Shown here one piece after another: positions 16,669 through 24,959 of a stretch of DNA of 64,000 nt; position 1 is the first letter of the stretch; each line of letters starts with the position of its first letter. The notes below the pieces were generated by a model that worked only from the letters and a program-made list of their open reading frames with translations, ran no database searches and was not told the origin of the DNA. The stretch lies in the NCBI GenBank assembly GCA_963974645.1, contig CAXBEA010000005.1:1-64000 (forward strand), in the 5' to 3' direction. The translations under genes were made by a program, and so were the position numbers. The DNA comes from Motiliproteus sp963974645 (GTDB lineage Bacteria; Pseudomonadota; Gammaproteobacteria; Pseudomonadales; Balneatricaceae).

Positions 16669-17742
16669 CTAAAAATCAGCACTCAGAGCCTGGCAGGCTC
16701 GATAACCCGGACTATCACGCAGGCCGAGCAGATGACTGGCTTCGAAATAGCCCAGCATGCACCGGTTATCATTCTGGGATAAGCGCCTGGCGCAGGGGTA
16801 ATCCGCTCCGCAGCGCTTAAATCGATCGATCTGCGGATTGCCACTAATCGGCAACTGGGCCAGATAGCTGGCAGCCCTCGACTGGGTCACGGCCGCCTGC
16901 TGCTGGGGTAGGTATTGAACCAGCCGCGCCAGATGTTCCGCATCGACATAGGTCCGATACATGATTGGATCCACCAGCGCCAGCACCTGATAGTAGAGCA
17001 GCGCCTGCTGGTGGTCCTGGTGGCGCTCCTGCAACGCCCCCAGCAGATAGAAGCAGACACTCACCCCTTCACTCACGCAGCGCTCGAGCTTAGCAACAGC
17101 CTCTTTAAGGGTGCGCGTTTGTCTCGCCCAGTCCACAAAGTGAACCGTGTAAAGCCGGCCAATCGCATCAGGATGCCCCTGCCGCGCAGCATCCAACAAC
17201 AACTGGTCCGGAGATCGCCCTGATACCGCGGCACTCGCCAACTGCGACTGCAGATACAGCGCTTGCCCCTGGTTGCGCGCTACAGCGCGTTGCAGCTGAT
17301 CCAAAACCTCAGGGGTCAGATCTAAGCAGCGCCGCCAGCAGTAATGCATCGCATCCAACTGCCCCTTTTCGGCCGCCTGCTGGATCAGTGCGGTGCTTTT
17401 TTCCCGATCCTTAGCGACCCCGTAGCCGCCCTGCTGATAGAGCCACCCCAGTAGAAACAGCCCATCGGCGCTCTGTGACCGTTGTAGATGCTGTTCCGGA
17501 TCAGACACCTGGCCCTGCTTCAGTTCCGCGACCAGAGCCCCCAGCGCCTCAGCGGGACGCATCTCAGTACTTATATCTGTACTTATATCTGTACTTATAT
17601 CTGTAGTGACCTCAGTAGCAACATCAGCACGGGCAGCAACAAGGGGATTCGCACTGACCCAGGACGCCAACAGCAATCCAGACAGAAGCGCACCGGACCC
17701 CGCCCGTGATAGCAACGTCAGCCCCCCTAGCAAAAGAGACAC
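16669..17742 (-). CDS. Sel1-repeat-like periplasmic protein of unknown function
   Basis: I do not recognise a named gene. The 357-aa product begins with a likely signal peptide (LLASWVSANPLVAA, about residue 33). A low-complexity stretch then repeats TDIS three times and ends TEM. A helical-repeat region with Sel1-like features follows (LFLLGWLYQQGGYGVAKDREKSTALIQQAAEKGQLDAMHY). Cys pairs near the C-terminus (FKRCGADYPCARRL and DNRCMLGYF) suggest disulfides. It is 3 bp from the small gene 17746-18006 on the same strand. Confidence 0.7.
   Translation of the reverse strand: MSLLLGGLTLLSRAGSGALLSGLLLASWVSANPLVAARADVATEVTTDISTDISTDISTEMRPAEALGALVAELKQGQVSDPEQHLQRSQSADGLFLLGWLYQQGGYGVAKDREKSTALIQQAAEKGQLDAMHYCWRRCLDLTPEVLDQLQRAVARNQGQALYLQSQLASAAVSGRSPDQLLLDAARQGHPDAIGRLYTVHFVDWARQTRTLKEAVAKLERCVSEGVSVCFYLLGALQERHQDHQQALLYYQVLALVDPIMYRTYVDAEHLARLVQYLPQQQAAVTQSRAASYLAQLPISGNPQIDRFKRCGADYPCARRLSQNDNRCMLGYFEASHLLGLRDSPGYRACQALSADF
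17569..17604. repeat. three exact 12-bp tandem repeats within a coding region
   Basis: ACTTATATCTGT is repeated three times on the plus strand, encoding TDIS-TDIS-TDIS on the minus strand near residue 50 of the Sel1-like protein. Unit length is a multiple of three, so copy changes would keep the frame. Confidence 0.9.
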
Positions 17743-17745
17743 CGG

Positions 17746-18006
17746 CTAAACGACCTGCTCATCCCACTGAATTTCACCGATCTCGACTCTAACCCAATCA
17801 AAACCCACTTTTCTGGCCACAGAAACCGCACCGTCAAGACTCTTAAACTCACGTTCCTGCAACCCTCGCTGCAGGGTCAGCAACTCCTCACGCGCGTCTT
17901 TAGTCCGAAATTTAAGGGTCCAACCCTTGGCCATCGACACGGGCACCGCACGGCAAAGATCAAAATATCCGGCATTAAAAAGCAGCTTCAACTCGCGCTC
18001 TTGCAT
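17746..18006 (-). CDS. small conserved-looking protein of unknown function
   Basis: An 86-aa soluble protein with balanced composition and several aromatic and charged residues (ELKLLFNAGYFDLCRAVPV, FKSLDGAVSVARKVGF). It somewhat resembles short proteins often labelled RepB-like in plasmid and chromosomal annotations, but I cannot assign a role. It sits 3 bp upstream of the Sel1-like gene on the same strand, so they are probably cotranscribed. The start at ATG 18006 is the only good one. Confidence 0.6.
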   Translation of the reverse strand: MQERELKLLFNAGYFDLCRAVPVSMAKGWTLKFRTKDAREELLTLQRGLQEREFKSLDGAVSVARKVGFDWVRVEIGEIQWDEQVV

Positions 18007-18301
18007 ATCTGATTCTTATATTGAAGAGTTCATTTTAAGATTATAAACAGAGTAAAACATAAAATGAATTATCACAAATCAATTTTGATTATTAATTCAG
18101 ATCTTATAATTATCTTAAATATACATTCGAACTATCTATACGTAATAAAGAGAGATCAATACTCGTCTATGGCAGTGCGATTACACCCGCGGATATCACC
18201 CTCACGCATGGTCTCGCGAACGCCTTACGGGTATACTTGCGCTTCTTTTTTGCGCCCCGATCGCGGGCCATTACCGTTCAACGACTTTTGGAAAGCTAGC
18301 A
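18007..18301. other. A+T-rich intergenic stretch
   Basis: The gap between divergent transcription units is markedly A+T-rich from about 18010 to 18150 (many AATTAT and TTATAAT words), so promoters for both sides probably lie here. The last 100 bases are of normal composition. I see no clean operator. An open frame crossing 18064-18651 is out of frame with the rhodanese gene and looks spurious. Confidence 0.4.
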
Positions 18302-18718
18302 ATGGATCAATTGATCGAATTCGCCACCAACCACTGGGAACTCTTCGCGGCACTGCTTGCGACCCTGGCACTATTATTGTTTACAGAATCTCGAAAAGGC
18401 GGCAGCTCACTCTCTACCCACGCGGCAGTGCAAATGATCAACAAAGAGAACGCGGCCGTGGTGGATATCCGCCTGAAGAAAGAGTTCAAAACCGGTCACA
18501 TTACCAATTCCATCAATATCCCCTACCCGGATATGGACCGCCGCATCGGCGAGTTGGAAAAGTACCGCAACCGCCCCATCATTATTGTCTGCAACCTGGG
18601 ACAAACTGCCTCAGGTGCGGTCAAAAAACTACACGATGCCAAGTTTGCTAACGTAGCCAGACTGTCAGGTGGAATCACCGAATGGAAGGGACAAAACCTT
18701 CCTCTGCATAAAGACTAA
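18302..18718 (+). CDS. yibN: membrane-anchored rhodanese-like protein (YibN-like)
   Basis: Single-span membrane protein with a cytosolic rhodanese domain; family members are proposed sulfur carriers or persulfide enzymes. Residues ~13-28 form the membrane helix (LFAALLATLALLLF). The rhodanese domain has VVDIRLKKEFKTGHI and the active-site loop VCNLGQTAS with Cys97. The neighbours grxC, secB and trmL are in the order seen in E. coli and many relatives; the gap to grxC is 3 bp. Confidence 0.9.
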   Translation: MDQLIEFATNHWELFAALLATLALLLFTESRKGGSSLSTHAAVQMINKENAAVVDIRLKKEFKTGHITNSINIPYPDMDRRIGELEKYRNRPIIIVCNLGQTASGAVKKLHDAKFANVARLSGGITEWKGQNLPLHKD

Positions 18719-18721
18719 ATC

Positions 18722-18979
18722 ATGGCCAAAATCGTCATCTACAGCACCGCATACTGCCCTTACTGCATTCGCGCCAAAGCGCTTCTCGATCAAAAAGAAG
18801 TGATTTACGAAGAGGTTCGGGTTGATCAGCAACCGATACTGAGACGGGAGATGATGGAGCGCAGCGGCGGCCGCCAAAGCGTGCCTCAGATCTTTATCGA
18901 CAATAAACACATCGGCGGCTGCGACGAGCTGCTCGCGCTGGATCGGCAAGCAGCTCTCGACCCCCTGCTCAGTAATTAG
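18722..18979 (+). CDS. grxC: glutaredoxin 3
   Basis: Small glutathione-dependent disulfide reductase. The 85-aa protein has the dithiol active site C12-P-Y-C15, the cis-Pro region QSVPQIFID, and the glutathione-binding GGCDELLALD. It sits between yibN and secB, a conserved operon. Confidence 0.96.
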   Translation: MAKIVIYSTAYCPYCIRAKALLDQKEVIYEEVRVDQQPILRREMMERSGGRQSVPQIFIDNKHIGGCDELLALDRQAALDPLLSN

Positions 18980-19064
18980 AACAGCACCCAGAGCGGCTGG
19001 ATGGACTCTTTGTTGACCCGCCTCTTTCACCCCCATAAACCTTCTCTAAAAACAAGGAACCCAG

Positions 19065-19574
19065 ATGTCTGAAGATAACAGCAACACTCAAGATAACGGC
19101 CAGGCACAGCAGACAACCCCTCAGCCACAATTTGCCGTCCAGCGTATTTACCTAAAGGATGCGTCACTCGAAGCGCCCGGCGCACCTGAAGCCTTTACCA
19201 AGCAGTGGAAGCCCGAGGTCAACCTGGAGCTGAATACACGCACCCGCTCTGTCAACGAGAACCTCTACGAAGTGGTCCTAACGGTCACCGTCACCGCCAA
19301 GAACGAAGGCGAGAACGCGTTTTTAATCGAAGTCCAACAGGCAGGATTGTTTGCCATCAGCGGTCTGGAGCAACCCCAGATGCAGCATACCCTAGGCGCA
19401 TTCTGTCCCAGCATCCTTTTTCCTTATGCCCGCGAAGCGATCGACAGCCTGGCCAATAAAGGCAGCTTCCCCTCGCTGATGCTGGCTCCGGTTAATTTTG
19501 AAGCATTATTTGCCGAGCAGATGCAGAAGCAAGCACAGGCTGCAGCACAACCCAAGGCCGCTGAAACCCACTAA
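19065..19574 (+). CDS. secB: protein-export chaperone SecB
   Basis: Tetrameric cytosolic chaperone that keeps preproteins unfolded and delivers them to SecA. The 169-aa acidic protein has the family core: FAVQRIYLKDASLEAPGAP, QWKPEVNLELNTR, EVVLTVTVTAKNEGENAFLIEVQQAGLF, CPSILFPYAREAIDSL and FPSLMLAPVNFEALF. AAGGAA lies 9 bases before the ATG. Confidence 0.97.
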   Translation: MSEDNSNTQDNGQAQQTTPQPQFAVQRIYLKDASLEAPGAPEAFTKQWKPEVNLELNTRTRSVNENLYEVVLTVTVTAKNEGENAFLIEVQQAGLFAISGLEQPQMQHTLGAFCPSILFPYAREAIDSLANKGSFPSLMLAPVNFEALFAEQMQKQAQAAAQPKAAETH

Positions 19575-19649
19575 TTCAGCGATATACGATCGCCACCCAG
19601 TCTGCAGCGGTGGCGATACCCGCCCAGACTCCGCACAGACCCGCTTACC

Positions 19650-20114
19650 ATGCTTCATATCGCCCTCTACGAACCTCGGATGCCTCAAAACACCGGCAAT
19701 CTGATCCGCCTGGCATCCAATAACGGCTGCCATCTGCATCTGATTGAACCTCTGGGTTTTGAGATGGATGAAAAGAAACTACGTCGGGCATCGCTGGATT
19801 ACCGCGATCTGGCGCGGGTCACGATTCACCCCAACTACCCCACGTTTCTCGCCGCGATGGGCGAGCGGCGGATCTTTGCCCTGACAACCAAGGGTTCCCG
19901 CCCTCATACCGAGCCCAGCTACGAGGATGAAGATGTGTTGCTGTTTGGTTCAGAAACCTCAGGGCTGCCTGATACAGTGCGCAACGCGATTCCCGAATCA
20001 CAACGAATTCGGATCCCGATGCTGCCGCAGGCACGGAGCATGAACCTAGCTAACGCGGTCGCAGTGGTCAGCTACGAAGCCTGGCGCCAGCTCGGCTTTC
20101 CTGGCGGCCAGTGA
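19650..20114 (+). CDS. trmL: tRNA (cytidine/uridine-2'-O-)-methyltransferase TrmL
   Basis: SPOUT-class enzyme that 2'-O-methylates the wobble base of tRNA-Leu isoacceptors. The 154-aa product has the knot motifs LYEPRMPQNTGNLIRLA, LLFGSETSGLP and IPMLPQARSMNLANAVAVVSYEAWRQ, which bind S-adenosylmethionine. It ends the yibN-grxC-secB-trmL group and converges on ggt. Confidence 0.96.
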   Translation: MLHIALYEPRMPQNTGNLIRLASNNGCHLHLIEPLGFEMDEKKLRRASLDYRDLARVTIHPNYPTFLAAMGERRIFALTTKGSRPHTEPSYEDEDVLLFGSETSGLPDTVRNAIPESQRIRIPMLPQARSMNLANAVAVVSYEAWRQLGFPGGQ

Positions 20115-20173
20115 TTGAAAAGAGAGCACGGGGATCGTAGCCAGGAATCCGCGCCCAGTTCAAACCAAAATTA

Positions 20174-21931
20174 TCAATCGCCTTTAGCGATCCCCTCCCG
20201 GCGCGGATCGGCGCCACCCAACAACTGCCCCTGCTGCAGCAAAATCGCGTGCAACCCCGAGTTAAGATCACGCACCGAAACCTTGAAGCCCATCTCGGTC
20301 AGCGCCGGCTCAAACCGTTCTGCCACGGTGCCCTTCTCGAGATCAAAGGTGCCGAAACGGTTAACCAGATTGGGCAGATCGATCGCGGCCTGCACCGACA
20401 TCCCCCACTCCAAATGGGCGATCAGTGTCTTAGCCACATAACCGATAATTCGGGAACCACCGGGCGAACCTAACACCAGATAGGGCTTGCCATTTTTCAG
20501 CACGATCGTAGGCGACATCGAAGAGCGTGGCCGCTTGCCCGGCTCCAGGCGGTTGGCTATCGGATAGCCGTCTTTATGGGTTTCAAACGAAAAATCGGTT
20601 AGCTCGTTGTTTAGCAGAAAGCCCTGACTCATCAACCGGGAGCCAAAACCATTCTCGATTGTGGTGGTCATCGACAGCGCATTGCCGGCAGCATCGACGA
20701 TCGAGATATGACTGGTCGAAGCCAGTTCGATCGATTGATCGTCTGCCAGCGCAACCGCGTTCTCCCAAGGAGGCGAGCCCGCCTCGACCCTGTCCAGCGC
20801 CTTGCCCGCGGTGATCAACCGGGCGCGCTCGGCCAGATACGGGCTATTGAGCAAACCACCGGGCAGCGGCACGTAGTCGGTATCCGCCATATAGCGGCCG
20901 CGGTCGGCAAACGCCAATCGCGAGGCATCGCCGATGATCTGCCAGGCGATCGCAGAATCCGCACCCAACGAGGCCAGATCGAACGGCTGGGTGATCCCCA
21001 TTATCTGGCCAACCGTCAAGGCCCCGGAGCTCGGCGGCCCCATGCCGCAGATGTCGTACTGGTTATAGGGGAGGCAGGTTGGTGGACGCTCTTTCACCTG
21101 ATAGGTGGCAAAATCCTGGAGCGACAATACGCCAGGATTACCCTCGGCCGATTGCACCGCAGCTACGATAGCGGCAGCGATCTTGCCGGAATAGAACGCC
21201 TCGCCGCCCTGCTTGGCTAACACATCCAGGGTATCAGCATAGGCGCTGTTTGTTAGCCGTGTACCGGCCGCAAGCGGCGCGCCCTCGGCATCAAAGAAAT
21301 ATTTTTTGGTGGCGGGATAGCGACCCAGACGCTCGGCATCGGCTGCGATCGCACCGGCTAGCCGGGGGGAGACCTCAAACCCCTCGTTGGCAAGCGTAAT
21401 CGCCGGTTGAAGCAACTGCGCCCAGGGTTGCTGACCATAGCGCTGATGCAACGTCGCCATCAGCTTGACCGTACCCGGCGTACCAACCGAGCGGCCGCCG
21501 ACTACTGCATCATAAAAGCCCAGCGACTGTCCCTGAGCATCCTGAAACAGCTCCGGACGACTATTCAGCGGTGCCGTTTCCCGGCCATCATAGCTGGTCA
21601 AACGCCCCTCTTTGGCATCGTAATAAACCACAAAGGCACCACCACCCAATCCCGATGACTGCGGCTCGACCAGACCCAGCATCGCCTGTACGGCAACCAT
21701 CGCATCGATGGCCGAACCGCCCTGACGCAACACCTGATAACCCGCCTCGACGGCCAACGGATGGGCGGCAGCCACCATAAACTTGGCGGCACGCGCCTCG
21801 ACCTTGGCCTGAAGACCGCTAGCAACTTCCGGAGTGATCGCATCGGTCAGCTGCGCGGCAGCCAATACCTGCAGCGAGAGGCTCAGACCAACACCCAGAC
21901 ACAGTGTTTTTAGCTTAGAATTCATCAACAA
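20174..21931 (-). CDS. ggt: gamma-glutamyltransferase
   Basis: Periplasmic N-terminal-nucleophile enzyme that hydrolyses or transfers the gamma-glutamyl group of glutathione. A signal peptide covers residues 1-25 (VLAAA). The proenzyme would cleave itself before Thr406 in ASTSHISIVDAAGNALSM, giving large and small subunits. The substrate loop SSMSPTIVLKNGKPYLVLGSPGGSRII and DGRETAP also match. Length, 585 aa, is typical. It stands between convergent trmL and ntrC. Confidence 0.95.
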   Translation of the reverse strand: MLMNSKLKTLCLGVGLSLSLQVLAAAQLTDAITPEVASGLQAKVEARAAKFMVAAAHPLAVEAGYQVLRQGGSAIDAMVAVQAMLGLVEPQSSGLGGGAFVVYYDAKEGRLTSYDGRETAPLNSRPELFQDAQGQSLGFYDAVVGGRSVGTPGTVKLMATLHQRYGQQPWAQLLQPAITLANEGFEVSPRLAGAIAADAERLGRYPATKKYFFDAEGAPLAAGTRLTNSAYADTLDVLAKQGGEAFYSGKIAAAIVAAVQSAEGNPGVLSLQDFATYQVKERPPTCLPYNQYDICGMGPPSSGALTVGQIMGITQPFDLASLGADSAIAWQIIGDASRLAFADRGRYMADTDYVPLPGGLLNSPYLAERARLITAGKALDRVEAGSPPWENAVALADDQSIELASTSHISIVDAAGNALSMTTTIENGFGSRLMSQGFLLNNELTDFSFETHKDGYPIANRLEPGKRPRSSMSPTIVLKNGKPYLVLGSPGGSRIIGYVAKTLIAHLEWGMSVQAAIDLPNLVNRFGTFDLEKGTVAERFEPALTEMGFKVSVRDLNSGLHAILLQQGQLLGGADPRREGIAKGD

Positions 21932-22087
21932 TGACCTCTGTTATTTTTCTAAAGGCCGAGACGAATCCAGTCACCCAGAGGGCGCACCCTGTTTCAGCAC
22001 AGCGTTAATATAGCCGAACAGCTCCTGAATGTTGACGAAAGTCACTCACCCAAACTGGGTTAGCCGAGCAAGAATACAGCAGGCCAA

Positions 22088-23518
22088 TCACCCTCCCTCA
22101 TCGACGCTAGTCTCAGAAGATTCAACACCTAACTCTTTAATCTTACGCGTCAACGTATTACGCCCCCAACCCAGCAGCAATGAAGCATCTCGACGGCGGC
22201 CAGCGGTGTGCGCCAAAGCAACCTCGATCATGATTCTCTCGAAGGCAGGCACCGCCTCGCCCAACAGATCCTTATTGCCGCGGCTTAGAGACTGTTCCGC
22301 CCACACCCGCAGGCCTTGCTGCCAATCTCCGGGCAGCTGCTGGACGGTATCAGCGGTGAGCAGCTCGGGCGGCAGATCATCCACCAACACCTCACGCCCC
22401 GACGCCATCACTGTAATCCAGCGACAGGCATTCTCCAGCTGGCGCACATTGCCCGGCCACTCAACCGAACAGAGATAACGCTCCGCCTCGGCGGTGAGCG
22501 ACTTAGACTCCACCGCCAACTCCTCCGCAGCCAACGCCAGGAAGTGCTGCATCAGCCGGGGTATATCCTCACGGCGATCACTGAGCTTGGGGATATGGAT
22601 ACGGATGACGTTAAGCCGATGGAACAGATCTTCTCTAAAGCGCCCCTGCTTAACCAACGCCTCCAGATCTTGATGGGTGGCGGTGATAATACGCACATCC
22701 ACCTTGACCGGGGTATGTCCGCCGACACGGTAAAACTCGCCATCCGCCAACACCCGCAACAAGCGGGTCTGGGCTTCCGAGGGCATATCGCCGATCTCAT
22801 CTAGGAACAAAGTGCCATCATTGGCCTGTTCAAAACGCCCCTTGCGCTGGTTACCCGCACCGGTAAATGCGCCCTTCTCGTGACCAAACAGCTCAGACTC
22901 GATCAAATCTCGCGGTATCGCAGCCATGTTTAGCGGAATGAAGGGCGCCTGGCTACGCGGGCTGTGTTTATGCAGCGCATGCGCGACCAGCTCCTTACCG
23001 GTACCGGACTCGCCATTGATCAGTACCGTTATTTTGGATTGCGACAACCGACCGATCGCCCGGAACACCTCCTGCATCGCAGGCGCCTCGCCGATAATTT
23101 CGGTATCGCTGTCGACCTCCATCGCCTTAGCGCCGGCCTGCTGCTCTTGGGAGTGTGCGACCGCACGCCTGACCAGCGCCACCGCATCATCGACATCGAA
23201 CGGCTTGGGCAGATACTCGAAGGCTCCGCCTTGATAGGAGGCGACCGCGCTATCCAGGTCCGAATGCGCCGTCATGATAATCACCGGAAGATCGGGATAA
23301 GCCGTTTGAATCGTGCTCAATAACTCCAGACCATCGATGCCCGGCATCCGGATATCACTGACCAGCGCGTCGGGCTGCTCCTGCTCCAGCGCACGCAGGG
23401 CCTGATCGCCGGATTCAAATGCGCGGCTCTGAATCCCGCCCTGCTCCAACGCCTTCTCCAGCACCCAGCGAATCGAGCGATCGTCATCTACGATCCATAC
23501 ATTAGCAACGACACTCAT
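22088..23518 (-). CDS. ntrC: nitrogen regulation response regulator NtrC
   Basis: Sigma-54 activator for nitrogen-limitation genes. I start it at the ATG at 23518 (MSVVANVW), which overlaps the ntrB stop as ATGA; 476 aa. The receiver has D55 in ALVSDIRMPG. The AAA+ domain has Walker A NGESGTGKE, the sigma-54 contact loop GAFTGA and Walker B GTLFLDEIGDM. The C-terminal Fis-type helix-turn-helix is ASLLLGWGRNTLTRKIKEL. It is the expected activator for the sigma-54 glnA promoter in this window. Confidence 0.96.
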   Translation of the reverse strand: MSVVANVWIVDDDRSIRWVLEKALEQGGIQSRAFESGDQALRALEQEQPDALVSDIRMPGIDGLELLSTIQTAYPDLPVIIMTAHSDLDSAVASYQGGAFEYLPKPFDVDDAVALVRRAVAHSQEQQAGAKAMEVDSDTEIIGEAPAMQEVFRAIGRLSQSKITVLINGESGTGKELVAHALHKHSPRSQAPFIPLNMAAIPRDLIESELFGHEKGAFTGAGNQRKGRFEQANDGTLFLDEIGDMPSEAQTRLLRVLADGEFYRVGGHTPVKVDVRIITATHQDLEALVKQGRFREDLFHRLNVIRIHIPKLSDRREDIPRLMQHFLALAAEELAVESKSLTAEAERYLCSVEWPGNVRQLENACRWITVMASGREVLVDDLPPELLTADTVQQLPGDWQQGLRVWAEQSLSRGNKDLLGEAVPAFERIMIEVALAHTAGRRRDASLLLGWGRNTLTRKIKELGVESSETSVDEGG

Positions 23519-24594
23519 AACTCTGCCTCTTGAGTCCGATCCAGCGGAATGTAAATAATAAATTCGGTATGCCCGGAATGCCCCTGGCATTCGATCAAGC
23601 CAGAGTGCTGATTAATAATAGACTGGGCGATCGACAACCCCAGTCCAGTGCCTTCCGCTCGGCCGCTGATCATCGGAAAAAACAGCGTTTCTTTCAGCGC
23701 CTCAGGCACGCCAGGGCCGTTATCGCTGATCACCAGCTGGCACACCAACCGATGCCGCTCATTGCCCAGAGTAAACTGACGAATAGCCCTAGTACGCAAA
23801 CAGATCCGTGGCTTGACCGTCGCCGATTCCTGCAGCGCCTGAATGCTGTTACGGACGATATTCAGTACTGCCTGGATCAGCTGTTCTTCATCGCCATTGA
23901 GGTCGGGAAGACTGGGGTCGTAATCGCGCAGAATCTCTATTTCACCGGCTGTTTCGGCGCTGGCGAGACTGTAGATGCGTTCTAAGATTTTGTGGATGTT
24001 GAGCGGCTTTTTATCCAGCACCTGTCTTGGCCCCAGCATCCGATCGACCAGGTTCTGCAACCGGTCTGCCTCTCTGATGATAACCTGGGTATATTCATCC
24101 AGACTGGCATCTGGCAAGGCGCGCTCCAACAATTGCGCAGCGCCTCGAATACCGCCCAGTGGGTTTTTGATCTCATGCGCCAAGCCCCGGATCAAGCCTC
24201 GCGTGGCCTCTTGCTGCGCTCGGGAATCCTCCTCCCGACCCATCCGAAGCAACCGATCGCGCGGCAGAATCTCCACCAGAAGATAGCCATTTTGTTCGCC
24301 GACCAAGAGCGTCACACTATAGTCGGCCTCGATCTCTTTGCCGTGAAACAGCTGTAGATGCGCCTCGCGTCGGGTGAACGAGTGACCCGTTGCCAGCACA
24401 TCACTAAGCACATCATAAAATTCTGAGTGGTCACGAATCAGAGTCACCACACTCTCGCCTTCGATCCGCTTAACGCTGATATCAAACAGCATCTCCCCTG
24501 CCGGATTGAGATAGCGCAGACAACGATCACTGTCGAGCAGCAGCACCACACCCGACAGGTTATCCAATAACTGCTTGTAAAGATTTTGCACCAT
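23515..24594 (-). CDS. ntrB: nitrogen regulation sensor histidine kinase NtrB
   Basis: Cytosolic kinase/phosphatase for NtrC controlled by PII. An N-terminal PAS domain (LSGVVLLLDSDRCLRYLNPAGEMLF) precedes the His box GLAHEIKNPLGG with H140 and the ATPase lobes (NIVRNSIQAL, ISDNGPGVP, GTGLGLSIAQSI). The 359-aa length is normal and no membrane segments are seen. GAGAGG lies upstream of the ATG. It couples to ntrC by overlapping stop and start. Confidence 0.96.
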   Translation of the reverse strand: MVQNLYKQLLDNLSGVVLLLDSDRCLRYLNPAGEMLFDISVKRIEGESVVTLIRDHSEFYDVLSDVLATGHSFTRREAHLQLFHGKEIEADYSVTLLVGEQNGYLLVEILPRDRLLRMGREEDSRAQQEATRGLIRGLAHEIKNPLGGIRGAAQLLERALPDASLDEYTQVIIREADRLQNLVDRMLGPRQVLDKKPLNIHKILERIYSLASAETAGEIEILRDYDPSLPDLNGDEEQLIQAVLNIVRNSIQALQESATVKPRICLRTRAIRQFTLGNERHRLVCQLVISDNGPGVPEALKETLFFPMISGRAEGTGLGLSIAQSIINQHSGLIECQGHSGHTEFIIYIPLDRTQEAEL

Positions 24595-24913
24595 CAGCCT
24601 CTCTGCTTAGAACTCTTCTACATCCCCAGGGAACCCCTTGCCCCCTTAGATTCATTATTCCACTAGGGGTCTCAGCTAACGAATCATCAATAAAAATATA
24701 ACACTGCAAAAAACAAACCAAGATCAATCATCCGAGCATCATCCACTCCAAACACAGACAGGAACGCAGTGCAACCGCTAGCTTGTTAGCCTACACCGCC
24801 GGTGTAGCCAAGACGCTTAGAACACCTGTGCACTATGACAGCGCAGAGAATACAATCACTCTAGCTGCGCACCAATCCGGAGCAAGCCTAACCACCGATA
24901 AACATTCTTTGCA
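24595..24913. other. intergenic region upstream of ntrB with a palindrome
   Basis: A non-coding gap between glnA and ntrB. The notable element is the perfect interrupted palindrome CTACACCGCCGGTGTAG at 24791-24807 (8-bp arms, one central base). Without a T-tract it is not an ordinary terminator and could be an operator. GTGCAC and GCGCACC words at about 24829 and 24873 are only half-sites for NtrC. The rest shows nothing I can name. Confidence 0.5.
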
Positions 24914-24942
24914 GCAAAAAAAACCGCCCGAAGGCGGTTTTT
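24914..24942 (-). terminator. rho-independent terminator of glnA
   Basis: Stem AAACCGCC / GGCGGTTT with a CGAA loop at 24921-24940. On the minus strand it is followed by a run of T, placed just after the glnA stop. It would separate glnA from ntrBC transcription; A and T runs on both sides may make it work in both directions. Confidence 0.92.
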
Positions 24943-24959
24943 ATTTCAGCGGTTAAAAC

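Noticed and set aside
18064..18651. 195-codon frame across the A+T-rich gap into the rhodanese gene
   Set aside because: Out of frame with the clear rhodanese domain and made of two unrelated compositional parts.
24820..24900. NtrC sites upstream of ntrB
   Set aside because: Only half-sites (GTGCAC, GCGCACC) were found; no GCAC-N7-GTGC pair and no sigma-54 promoter in the right place.
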